A stretch of 64,000 nt of DNA from Porpolomopsis calyptriformis. Taxonomy: Eukaryota > Basidiomycota > Agaricomycetes > Agaricales > Hygrophoraceae. How positions within the stretch are numbered: position 1 is the first letter of the stretch; every line of letters starts with the position of its first letter. The stretch lies in assembly GCA_951640195.1 (NCBI GenBank), contig OX621169.1:2046001-2110000 (forward strand). The letters are read 5' to 3'. This document shows, piece after piece, positions 1-8,444 of the stretch. The translations under genes and the position numbers were made by a program. Below the pieces are notes generated by a model, which ran no database searches, was not told the DNA's origin, and saw only the letters and a list, made by a program, of their open reading frames with translations.

Positions 1-480
1 GTTGTTGAATCGCATCTACTTCCGAGGCAGAATAGCCCCAAGGCGCAGTTAACGCAAGGGGGGCACGATCATTTCCGGAAGCGATGGTGTTGAGTGACTG
101 GGTACAATCGGCCATCGGAGAATCCACAAAGATGTATGTCTAAACGAATGACTTAGTGCTAAGGAGGGGAAGTGGGATAGATGGGGACTCAACGCGAGAG
201 GTAAGGCATTTTATGGCGGCAGAAAGATCGCCGTCGTAGATGGACTGCAAGACCCAAAGTGTGAATGACCTGCGAGATGAATAATAACAATAAGAATCGA
301 TTTCCCCTAAGGAGGGGCCAGAACTTACCATCCGATGACTTCAGGTGTAAAAGTCAGACAGTCTGAGCTTATACAACAGGCTACGATGCTGGGGGTGTCA
401 AGCGTGAGGCGTTGGAGGGAGCCGGAAGGCCCCATCCATTTTGGGATGGATCGGTCATATTGAATCTTGGCGGAGACTCA
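1..480 (-). CDS. Partial gene of unknown function running off the left edge
   Basis: I do not recognise this product. On the minus strand a stretch from about 250 down to 1 looks coding: a frame reading SFTLWVLQSIYDGDLSAAIK near 250-190 continues in the same frame into VDSPMADCTQSLN and to the window edge, broken only by a TAG at 142-140. A good splice donor (GTAAGT at about 328) and an acceptor (CTCGCAG at about 257) flank a 70-nt intron, and an ATG near 460 could begin the protein. Exon phases around 300-380 are ambiguous, so the start is not settled. The TAG may lie in an unrecognised intron or mark a pseudogene. Confidence 0.35.
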
Positions 481-682
481 AATTATAATCCACAATGCCA
501 TTTACATCTAGAAGGGGGGGTCCCTCCCCCCTTCCAGATTAAAGTTTATAGAGAGGTGGATTTTTGATATTCGGACCTTATTGTCACACTGCCGACTCGG
601 CATGTCAAGATTTATTGTTTACAACACATTCTAAACGCTACAGATTGGCATCCATTAATGCAGATTTTAATGCAAATTAATG

Positions 683-1270
683 CAAACTTGGGCAAAATTG
701 GGCACTTGGGCAAACTTGGGCAAACTTGGGCAAAATTGGGCAGACTTGGGCAAACTTGGGCAGACTTGGGCAGACTTGGGCATATTTGGGCATATTTGGG
801 CAAACTTGGGCAAAATTGGGCAGACTTGGGTAAACTTGGGCAGACTTGGGCAGACTTGGGCAGAGTTGGGCAGAGTTGGGCAGACTTGGGCAAAGTTGGG
901 CAGACTTGGGCAAAATTGGGCAGAGGTGGGCAAAGTTGGGCAAAGTTAGGCAAAGTTGGGCAAAATTGGGCAAAATTGGGCAAAAATTGGGCAAACTTGG
1001 GCATATTTGTGCAGACTTGTGCAGACTTGTGCAGACTTGGGCAAAATTGGGCAGAGTTGGGCAAAGTTGGGCAAAGTTGGGCAGACTTGAGCAAAATTGG
1101 GCAAAATTGGGCAGAGTTGGGCAAACTTGGGCGGAATTGGGCAAACTTGGGCAGACTTGGGCATATTTGGGCAGACTTGGGTAGACTTGGGCAGACTTGG
1201 GCAGACTTGGGCAAAATTGGGCAAAATTGGGTAGACTTGGGTAAACTTGGGCAGACTTGGGCAGAATGGG
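683..1270. repeat. 10-bp minisatellite array (about 58 units)
   Basis: Units such as CAAACTTGGG, CAGACTTGGG and CAAAATTGGG repeat with an exact 10-bp period. The period barely slips over almost 600 bp. Because 10 is not a multiple of 3, each frame encodes a degenerate ten-residue repeat (LGKLGQTWAD on the plus strand, SAQVCPSLPK on the minus strand), so long open frames exist in every phase. I read this as a consequence of the repeat, not as coding. A shorter inverted array lies at 4018-4200. Confidence 0.95.
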
Positions 1271-1283
1271 GCACACACAGGCC

Positions 1284-2993
1284 TGTCATGAAATTGGCGT
1301 TCACTCTCTTGAAATTCTTCTCTTTTCTTCGTTCTTTTCTTTTCTTTGCCTATTCTCTTTGGAAAGGGGGCTGTCTTTATTGGCAGCGGAAACTATTTGT
1401 ACAAAGAGGGGGAGTCCATGTCCGACTAACTATCTAAACTAGTCCGTCTTGGCAATCTCTTGCACCATACTGTCCCTCAAGAACTCTACGAAACTCGAGA
1501 CTACTTGACCATCTAATGCGGCCAACTTATTACCCCAGTAAATTGCCCCATTGGTGTCACCACCGGAGGCCTGCAACTCGGCAGCCTTCCCTTCGACGAA
1601 ACCCATCACTATCTTTCTCGCTTCCTCACCCAACCAATCGTTGGTGGGACTCCACAACAAACTGGGAGGAACTTCTTCCTCCTCGATCTTGACGTTGACG
1701 TTAGTCAACGACAACAACAAATCTTCGACTAAAAAAGGCAAAGAAATCAGCAACTACGAAGAGACCGAGAGAGTTGAGAGCATTACCACTAGACAAAACA
1801 CTCAATGGACCAGGCGTCCAAGGACGGAAAGGGGGACTGGCAGCCCAGTCAACTGCCTCCTTCTTGACGGAAGGAAGAGAGTCAGCCCACTTGTCGGACC
1901 CCCAATTGACCTGCTCCTCCAAAGGGAGCTGGGAAGTAGGGGGAGGGGCATCATCATCCCAAGCTAAAAAGGGAAAAGGCCTATTATCAATAAACACGGA
2001 CTAATAAAGACAAAACAAAATACATACCAAGCGGATCCTCCATTAAGCCACAAACATGCTGGATCGGCCAGTGAACATACGGACACTTTCTGACCTTATG
2101 CTTGCCACTGCAAGCAAAACAGGAGAAGGAAGACCAGCAGAGGTCGGCATCGGAAGGGATGCGCTGAAGGTAGTAATGAAACAAATCACAATCGAGGAAG
2201 ACAGGAGCAGTGCGGTGCACCACTCCAGACTGCTTGAAGAATCGGACGTAGTGGCCTTGGTGGGAGGGAGTCATGATGAATTAACAAAGATTGAACTGAA
2301 GCATAGGGATACAACCCCACACCTTTTATATGCTCAGACACAAAGGGAAGACCAAAAGGAGGTTCCTCAGTCAAAGAAGAGAAACCCGATACGCCGGACA
2401 AGAGATAGAAACAGCGGCGATCTCATGAATAGAAGAACAATAGGAACCAGTCATGAGACAGCACAGCCTAATGCTGCAGAAGGCTATGCCCAATAGAGTT
2501 GAGTCATCAAAACAACACAGCCTTCCACAGTATGACTAAGAACAATGGCAAACCTTAAACCGGAGGCTGTGAACAATAGAAAATGGGGTGACTGTGGAAG
2601 CTGACTCATAGTGACTCCTATTTTAGAAATACTATATAAACCCTGAGGGCGAAGCGGATCATCACTTCATCCTCCTGTGAGATTACTTGTAGTAGCACGA
2701 ACGCAATCAGAATCATCAGACTTCTTTTCCACCAGAACAAGAAAAGAGAAACATAAACCCATAACTACTGAGGCAATCGTTCATGCCCATATTCCCTAAA
2801 CTCTCAGCAGAGGCACGCAACGGATTTAACTTGCAGAACAACTTCTTTGTAGAAGTAAAACTTAACTCAGAAGGAATCATCACCCTTTACGAGGACGTCC
2901 CCGTCAGGACTTTCTTCTACATCCTACTAGACTTATTAAGCTCCAAGGCCTGCCTTGTGATTGATGAAAAGACTTGCAACTACAGTTGTGACA
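1284..2993 (+). mobile_element. Solo LTR, family A, copy 1 (1710 bp)
   Basis: The element starts TGTCATGAAATTGG and ends CAGTTGTGACA, giving the inverted ends TGTCA/TGACA, and is flanked by the perfect 5-bp duplication AGGCC at 1279-1283 and 2994-2998. Two diverged copies exist (15239-16914 and 24769-26467). A TATA box (ACTATATAAA, 2631-2640) places U3 on the left, with R and U5 to its right. The size is unusually large for a fungal LTR because it contains an antisense spliced gene (2274-1439) and the beginning of a sense ORF (2783 onward). It inserted next to the end of the 10-bp array. It still has many CpG sites, so it is probably the youngest of the three copies. No internal region of this family is present. 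Confidence 0.85.
1439..2274 (-). CDS. Three-exon antisense gene inside the family A LTR
   Basis: Exons 2274-2028, 1963-1787 and 1728-1439 (minus strand) sum to 714 nt, an exact multiple of three, coding 237 residues. Donors are GTATGT and GTAATG; both acceptors are TTTTTTAG or TTTTTAG type; introns are 64 and 58 nt. The start is ATG at 2274 (MTPSHQGHYVRFF). Exon 1 carries a cysteine pattern CFACSGKHKVRKC followed by a further Cys, suggestive of a small zinc-binding fold. Exon 2 is Asp/Pro-rich (AWDDDAPPP). Exon 3 is acidic then amphipathic, ending VQEIAKTD. I do not recognise the family. Copies 2 and 3 of the LTR keep the same exon layout with better donors (GTAAGT, GTAAGC in copy 2) but have stops, so only this copy is intact. 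It lies in U3, opposite to LTR transcription. Confidence 0.6.
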
Positions 2994-3025
2994 AGGCCTT
3001 AGCTATACTGTACATTTATTTCTAG
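2783..3025 (+). CDS. Sense ORF starting in U5 of the family A LTR
   Basis: The frame starts at ATG 2783 (MPIFPKLSAEARNGFN), about 140 nt downstream of the TATA box, and is open to the LTR end at 2993, then runs 10 codons into flanking DNA. The same peptide is found in copy 2 (from 16708) and, with one stop and a lost start, in copy 3. The core ITLYEDVP-x-RTFF-x-ILLDLLSS is nearly invariant, while many differences between copies are at third codon positions. In an intact element the frame would continue from the 5' LTR into the internal region, so I infer it is the N-terminus of the element's first protein. As a solo LTR this copy is truncated. Function is unknown. Confidence 0.5.
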   Translation: MPIFPKLSAEARNGFNLQNNFFVEVKLNSEGIITLYEDVPVRTFFYILLDLLSSKACLVIDEKTCNYSCDKALAILYIYF

Positions 3026-4017
3026 TTCTGGTTTATTGATATACGTCGGTGGGCAGCTGGTCCATTTATGATAGGGATGCCCGATGAATGATAATCGTTT
3101 ATCTACAGTATTATGACACTACAAATAGGTGGGATCTGCCACACACATTCCACACGGCTGAAACCACTGCAGAGCCTCTCAGAGAGGTTAGTCCCTGGGA
3201 CCAGTTAGTTTGTACATAAAAACATAGTCTCGGGGATGTCACGAGGCTTTGTAAAGTGCTGCCTAAGGTGTGAAGATCTCTATTAAGCTTACATCAAGTA
3301 TTGTGGAGTTGAGAAAATGGAGAATGAGGCCGAGGGCCCCAAAGGCATCCAATGATTAGCAAAGCACACATGGAGTACTTCTAGTGGTAACATCACACCT
3401 AGGTATTGTTCTCAAGTTCCATGCAGCCTCAAAACTATTCTCTAAGATGTAGAAGAAGGTCTCAACATTGAAACCTATTATAGTGATGAAGGCCATATTA
3501 TTGCACATCTTGTATAGGCACTGCCATAGGGTACTTCCATGGGGGTTTAGCAAAAGATTAGGGCACTTGAGGTAGTGTTAGCTTAGGTGCTGCTATTGGG
3601 CATGAATTTGTTAGTCCTCTATGATGCTATAGACAAGTAGCCCTATAGCTACTATTTTGATTGTAGTAAGTTCCTCATCCTCATTGTCTTCATCTACATC
3701 AGCCAGAAGGGTGGGAAGTAGATCTAAATCCATTGTACATTTACATTTTGTCTCACAGTTTTCTATTCTAAACATAAATTTATTATTCATTGTCTAATAT
3801 ACTTAGATTTAGGATAGAATTGAGTTCTAAACATGACAGATAGGTAGCTATTATCTAAGCTTAGTTCTAACTCTGCAACAGGCTTAACCTTGCACCTAGT
3901 CTTAATATCTCTTGTAGAATATTCCCTTTACTTGCAGAACTGCTTACATAAGCTGTAGAATATCCACAGATTCTTGCTGCATCCTTCCCTGAATCAAGAC
4001 TACAATAGTTTACATAA
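2999..4017. other. AT-rich intergenic stretch, no gene seen
   Basis: About 1 kb with short broken frames only. I see no splice-bounded coding frame, no LTR ends and no tandem repeat here. It separates the family A solo LTR from the inverted minisatellite at 4018. Confidence 0.6.
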
Positions 4018-4200
4018 ATATACCCAAGTTGGCCTAAGTTTGCCCAGATCTATACAAATATGCCCAAGTTTGCCTAAGTCTGCCTAAGTTTGCCCAAGTT
4101 TGCCTAAGTCTGCCCAAGTTTGCCCAATTTTACCTAAGTCTGCCCAAGTCTGCCCAAGTTTGCCCAATTTTGCCTAATTTTGCCCAAGTCTGCCCAAGTG
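4018..4200. repeat. Second 10-bp minisatellite, inverted relative to the first
   Basis: Units such as TGCCCAAGTT, TGCCTAAGTC and TGCCCAATTT repeat every 10 bp. They are the reverse complement of the 683-1270 units, with more C-to-T changes (GCCT for GCCC). About 18 units are seen. The array ends where an old retroelement ORF begins. Confidence 0.85.
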
Positions 4201-4367
4201 TAACAGATATGTTACATACAGCCACTGTGCTGTGTTTGTATGTATTTGTACCAGATACCTTAAGTACCAGTTATGCTTAGGTAAACAATAAGTTTACATC
4301 CCACTCCCGCTTATACCAGATTGCCCCAATACATTGGTTCTGTGCATATCCTGGTATTGAGCAAAGT

Positions 4368-6526
4368 GTGATAACTTATCCCCAATCCTTACACTTTTTT
4401 GCACATCCACAAGAAATTGTGGAATATCTGTGTAAATCAACTTTGATTGAAAAAGCCTCCCTGTTGATGACACAGCCTCCGTCAATGACGAAGACCCACA
4501 TGAAGACTCGACTCATGCGGGCCTCAACAGCGCGCAACTCGCAAGGCAAACCACCTGACGACGATGACCTGGGAATGGCGCAGACGAGCACCATCGCTGA
4601 TTCCGGTGTGCCACGTCACGACCTCAGCGACACCCAAAGACGGCCAGCGTCAGCTGTAAATTCACCCCAGAGTGAACGAAGACATTATGCCAACTTAGAT
4701 GATGGCAGTTCCCAACTTATGGAAAGAGAGGAGTCATCGCTGACAACAAGTTGGCGTGTAAGTATGACAATCGACCCAATGCTCGATATGTTAATACACA
4801 CCCTCACTGAGGGTCAAATGAGGATAGTAGTCCCTTCCTTGTCACGAAACCTGAATGAATGAGAATACGTTCATCAAATGTTAAATCTATTACAGCATGA
4901 TGAAATAGATGATCAATATGAGCGATGAGACCCATCGCCCACACCCAGTCAGATGTCAACTGTGACACATACTAAGAGACGAAAAGAAAAGTGCCTGCAG
5001 AACTGTGAGGCACTGTCAGGACCAAGGTTCCAAGGGGGTTCTCTGGGCCTAACACGACACAATCAGGGTTGAAAAGCGTTCCAAAGAAGCTATTGGATTC
5101 GAGGCGGAACCACAGTATGTAGACAAGTAAGTCAAAACTAGAGTAGTCTACTATAAAATGCGTATGTTAGATATGCATAGTAAATAAAGGGATTTTTATG
5201 AAGGACTAAGAAGAACGAACATCTAAGGGTCGTAAGGACCTTGTATGTAAGGGGAAGTCATCTACAATATAGCCTTCAAAGGGGACTCTAACAGAATGTA
5301 TGGGATGAAAAGTAGAAAGGGAAGAAAGGGACCATTATGGATGGTCCGAATGGTGGAGTGGCTTAGAGTGCGCCAGTTGAGTGCGCTCGGATGGCACACG
5401 GCATTTAGGGATTCCAATGAACCAATTTCGGAATGAATCCGATCAGTAGATCTTGAGTTATCTTTGGTTTAGTGCGTAGGACGAGTACGCTCGGATTGCG
5501 CAAGATGATATGACATCATCCAAAGGTGCACAGAATGAGTACACTCAGATTGCGCAAGGTGATATGACATCATCCAAAGGTGCGCAGAATGAGTGTGTTC
5601 AGATGGCGCAAGGTATCAGGTTTGAGATTTCTGACAGGCACCAAGCGAGACGCTCTCCAATGTAGTTGATAGGGTCAATGCACTCGTTCAGACGAGAACA
5701 GGCGGAATTAGTTGTGATGAATTCATGAGGCTAGCCAACAACCTTAACAAGGTTATGGTGCGTAAGAATAGCGACAACACCCGTCGAAATAAGATGGATA
5801 CAACCATTCGTCCAGATAGGGATGAGGAAGACAAACTTCTGCAACAAGCGGAAGCTGAGCTTCACCGTCCTCAACAAGAAGACGAGGTGAGCTCCGTCTA
5901 TCAGAGACGGTGAGCCGCGGCTGATTGAGTTGATAAACATCAACATGGAAGTAAGAAAAAGAATGACCAGAACAGATCGTTCGAACAAGAAAATGAAGCG
6001 GCCTTGAGACCAGTAACATTCACACTCAAGGATAGAGTGGCCATCCAAAGATTGAGAAATGGCGACATCCATGAAACCGGAAGATCCGGCCTGGATGATC
6101 AAGGCATCGCCTTCGACGCTTCTGGAGAAACTATAGATTTATGGGCAGAAGGACAAAACGAGCAGTCCAAACGAGACCGCAGGCTGCCCTCAGATAGAAG
6201 GCAGTATCACCAGTCAGACGATGGTGATTCAGATGACCCAGATCAAGGATTGTTTTCTGATGATGAGTCCGATCATAGCGAAACGACGGACACTGGAAGT
6301 GACCAGTCGAGGAATCGACTATCCAACGCTACCAGACATGGTAGTAAGAGAACGTCTAAACAGACATCAAAAACAACAAAATGACACAGAAGTCGTAGCC
6401 GTAAACCTCATAGATATGAGGGGAAAGATCGACGCTCTGATTACCTCAGAGATATTCATCATAAATATCATAAATTAATTGATGAACAAGTGGGCAAACC
6501 ACTGAAAGGAAACCTATCTGGTCTCC
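4368..6526 (+). pseudogene. Gag-like ORF of an old retroelement, split by a solo LTR
   Basis: One reading frame runs from about 4368 to 5013, resumes after the family B LTR (5014-5636 plus its 5-bp duplication, 628 nt removed) and continues to 6526, where the chromovirus begins. The protein is hydrophilic, rich in Asp, Arg, Ser and Gln (PDDDDLGMAQ; SDDGDSDDPDQG), and ends in a segment RYEGKDRRSDYLRDIHHKYH then a predicted helix, which resembles the region ahead of capsid in fungal Gag proteins; this is inference. Five in-frame stops are all TGA (4858-4860, 4926-4928, 5911-5913, 5926-5928, 6382-6384), each explained by CGA to TGA. No start is certain; ATG at 4368 or 4467 is possible. Confidence 0.55.
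5014..5636 (+). mobile_element. Solo LTR, family B, copy 1 (623 bp)
   Basis: Begins TGTCAGGACCAAGG and ends GATTTCTGACA, with ends TGTCA/TGACA, and is flanked by a perfect 5-bp duplication GGCAC (5009-5013 and 5637-5641). A TATA-like CTATAAAATG near 5152 suggests plus orientation. Its right third holds a 54-bp tandem repeat (units starting near 5472, 5526 and 5580). Removing the LTR and one GGCAC restores an open frame across the insertion site in the surrounding gag-like ORF. A second copy lies at 27452-28210. Confidence 0.85.
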
Positions 6527-6897
6527 TGTCACGGACACTTTTTTCTTTTTCTTTTAGTCATACTTGATTAGTCTCTATTCCATTTATCCTTCCGCTTTAC
6601 CGTTTTATATATAGAGACTGATCACATGTACCTTCTTTCTGACTCTTTCACGAGTCACATTCCGTTTCCGCTATTCCTTTTGTGACTCTTCACTAGTCAC
6701 ATTCCAGATTCCGCTTTGTAATCGTACATACGACTGACTCATGGCGACTTAGGTAGTTAGTATATAAAGCCTGATCTTTAGTCAGTAGGTTAAGTTCGAT
6801 TCCTAGTTAGCTCCCCCATTCTTTAGTCGAATTCCATTTCCCTCATCAGCCCCTCCAACGCGAGAAGTAAAACCCTTCGACAACCGAATCATAACAA
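6527..6897 (+). repeat. 5' LTR of the chromovirus
   Basis: 371 bp from TGTCACGGACAC to AATCATAACA. It carries a T-rich start, a TATA box (TATATAAAG, 6761-6769) and a predicted transcript start at about 6792. The 3' partner is 12831-13200. Confidence 0.9.
6761..6802 (+). promoter_or_regulatory. LTR promoter: TATA box and predicted transcript start
   Basis: TATATAAAG begins at 6761. The 11-mer AAGTTCGATTC at 6792-6802 lies 31 nt downstream, the normal TATA-to-start distance, and is the exact reverse complement of the sequence just inside the 5' LTR (6899-6909). The transcript should therefore begin at or very near 6792. Inference from spacing and complementarity. Confidence 0.65.
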
Positions 6898-6898
6898 G

Positions 6899-6909
6899 AA
6901 TCGAACTTC
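6899..6909 (+). promoter_or_regulatory. Primer-binding site for self-priming
   Basis: GAATCGAACTT begins two bases after the LTR end and pairs perfectly with the predicted first 11 nt of the element's own RNA. In Tf1 and sushi elements the mRNA 5' end, not a tRNA, primes minus-strand synthesis using an 11-nt match; the layout here is the same. The decayed copy (13965-13975) keeps the match. Confidence 0.7.
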
Positions 6910-7008
6910 CTTCTTGCGCATCAAACTACTTCCACTCTGGATCCTGCCGAAGACTTAACAAGGTCAATCTTCTCATCTGCAGATTCAGATACTCCCTTTC
7001 AACCCATA

Positions 7009-8268
7009 GTGTTCCAAACCCCTGCACAATCCATCATCCCCCTTTCCCCCTCGTCATCATCACTAACATCAATGTCTCAACGAGAATACGAAGCCGATCA
7101 GAGCGTTCCCGCACCCGGACCCAGTAACATCCCCCCTACCATTCAAGAAGAAGAAGAAGATGTTGTCCCACTCAACATCGAGCAAGAGCTCAGAGACCTA
7201 AGAACACAAATCGACCAGTTCCGTGGTTGGTACTACAATGAAGTCGACATCAATGACGAACTCCGAAAGGAATTAAAAGCTCTCAAAGAAAGTCGACGAG
7301 AAGACTCAGAACCAGCCACCCCTCCCCCACGACAACAATCTGTACTTCGGGGACCTGGACTCTCCCCCTCGAATCCTTTCGTTTATCCTACAAGAAGAAC
7401 CCAATCCGTCCAACCTCCATCCCAACCAATCTTTCCCACTCAACTACCTACCCAGACGACTGCTCCCCCCACACTTCCAGCCCCCACCAAAATCAAAATC
7501 GCCGATCCAACTGAATACAATGGAACTTCCGAGAAGCTTGAAGATTTCATTCACCAATGTCGACTCAATTTTGTAGTCAAGGACTACAACGACAAACAGA
7601 AAATCATCTACATGCTCTCTTATCTCGGTGACGGCAACCCACGGGCTTGGGGACGACTGTTCATGGAAGGAGTTGATAGAACGAGGAATTTCGTATGGGA
7701 CTACGCAACATTCTTGGACGATTTCAGGGAAGCTTTCGGAAGGATTAACCTAGCAGCGAAGGCGCGGATTGAGCTAGAAAAAGTGAAAATGACAGGAACG
7801 ATTGAAGACTACAACCTTCGATTCATGCAACACGCAGCAAGAACTGAGTACAACGAGGCCGCCTTACTTTGGTTTTATAAAGCCGGACTTCCCCAGGCGA
7901 TCCAAACGCGGATCTACTCGATGGATAATATGCCGTCGACCTTGCTGGATTGGACGACGAAAGCGGCCCAATTCGAAGAACAGTACCAGGAGCAACGAGC
8001 TGAACAAGCGTTGTGGTCAAGTCGAGACCAAAAAGGAAAGAAGTCTGAAGCCAAACTGAATCCCCGAGGAAACCCTTCCCGCTTTACCACCACCACTTCA
8101 TCCCCGATTAAACAAGAATCGAGAGAAGCCTCTCTCAAGACAGCGAAACGAGACAACTCCTCCATCACTTGCTACAACTGTGGCAAAAAGGGACATTACG
8201 CCAACGAATGTCGAAGCCCACGTGCTGAAGACATTCCAGCACGTCAAGAATCCTCAACTTCTACTTGA
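7009..8268 (+). CDS. gag: Chromovirus Gag (capsid and zinc knuckle)
   Basis: A 419-codon frame from ATG 7009 (MFQTPAQS) to TGA 8266. An in-frame Met at 7072 (MSQREYEAD) is an alternative start. Residues 1-55 are Ser/Pro/Glu-rich; 55-100 form a helical segment (EQELRDLRTQIDQF); 165-330 match the Ty3 retrotransposon Gag capsid fold (KLEDFIHQCRLNF, AKARIELEKV, YNLRFMQHAART). Near residue 390 sits one zinc knuckle CYNCGKKGHYANEC (CX2CX4HX4C), expected to bind the element's RNA. The TGA stop is probably a CGA decayed at CpG: the same frame continues with basic residues (GKGGNRGRGKGRN) to a TAG at 8431. It lies directly downstream of the primer site, as expected for the first gene of the element. 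Confidence 0.85.
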   Translation: MFQTPAQSIIPLSPSSSSLTSMSQREYEADQSVPAPGPSNIPPTIQEEEEDVVPLNIEQELRDLRTQIDQFRGWYYNEVDINDELRKELKALKESRREDSEPATPPPRQQSVLRGPGLSPSNPFVYPTRRTQSVQPPSQPIFPTQLPTQTTAPPTLPAPTKIKIADPTEYNGTSEKLEDFIHQCRLNFVVKDYNDKQKIIYMLSYLGDGNPRAWGRLFMEGVDRTRNFVWDYATFLDDFREAFGRINLAAKARIELEKVKMTGTIEDYNLRFMQHAARTEYNEAALLWFYKAGLPQAIQTRIYSMDNMPSTLLDWTTKAAQFEEQYQEQRAEQALWSSRDQKGKKSEAKLNPRGNPSRFTTTTSSPIKQESREASLKTAKRDNSSITCYNCGKKGHYANECRSPRAEDIPARQESSTST

Positions 8269-8444
8269 GGAAAAGGAGGAAATCGCGGTCGAGGCAAAGG
8301 ACGAAATGTCCGAACGATCAATCGGGTTGATACAGAAGAATCGGAAGCGCGGATAGAGGAAGTACCAGAGGATGACGAAAAAGAGAAAAGGACGGCAAAA
8401 GACAACTTGAAGGATATGGGAATCGCGAATTAGGACAAGGAGAG

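Noticed and set aside
658..1437. A 259-codon ORF of LGKLGQTWA repeats, and matching ORFs in other frames and on the other strand
   Set aside because: All frames are open because the 10-bp repeat contains no stop; there is no splice or start context and no unique sequence.
1284..2993. Reading family A as a DNA transposon with 5-bp inverted ends
   Set aside because: The inverted ends are only TGTCA/TGACA, flanked by 5-bp duplications, with a TATA box in the expected place; a solo LTR explains this better, although no full element is present to prove it.
7823..8168. Minus-strand ORFs within gag
   Set aside because: They overlap a recognisable capsid and zinc-knuckle region and have no motifs.
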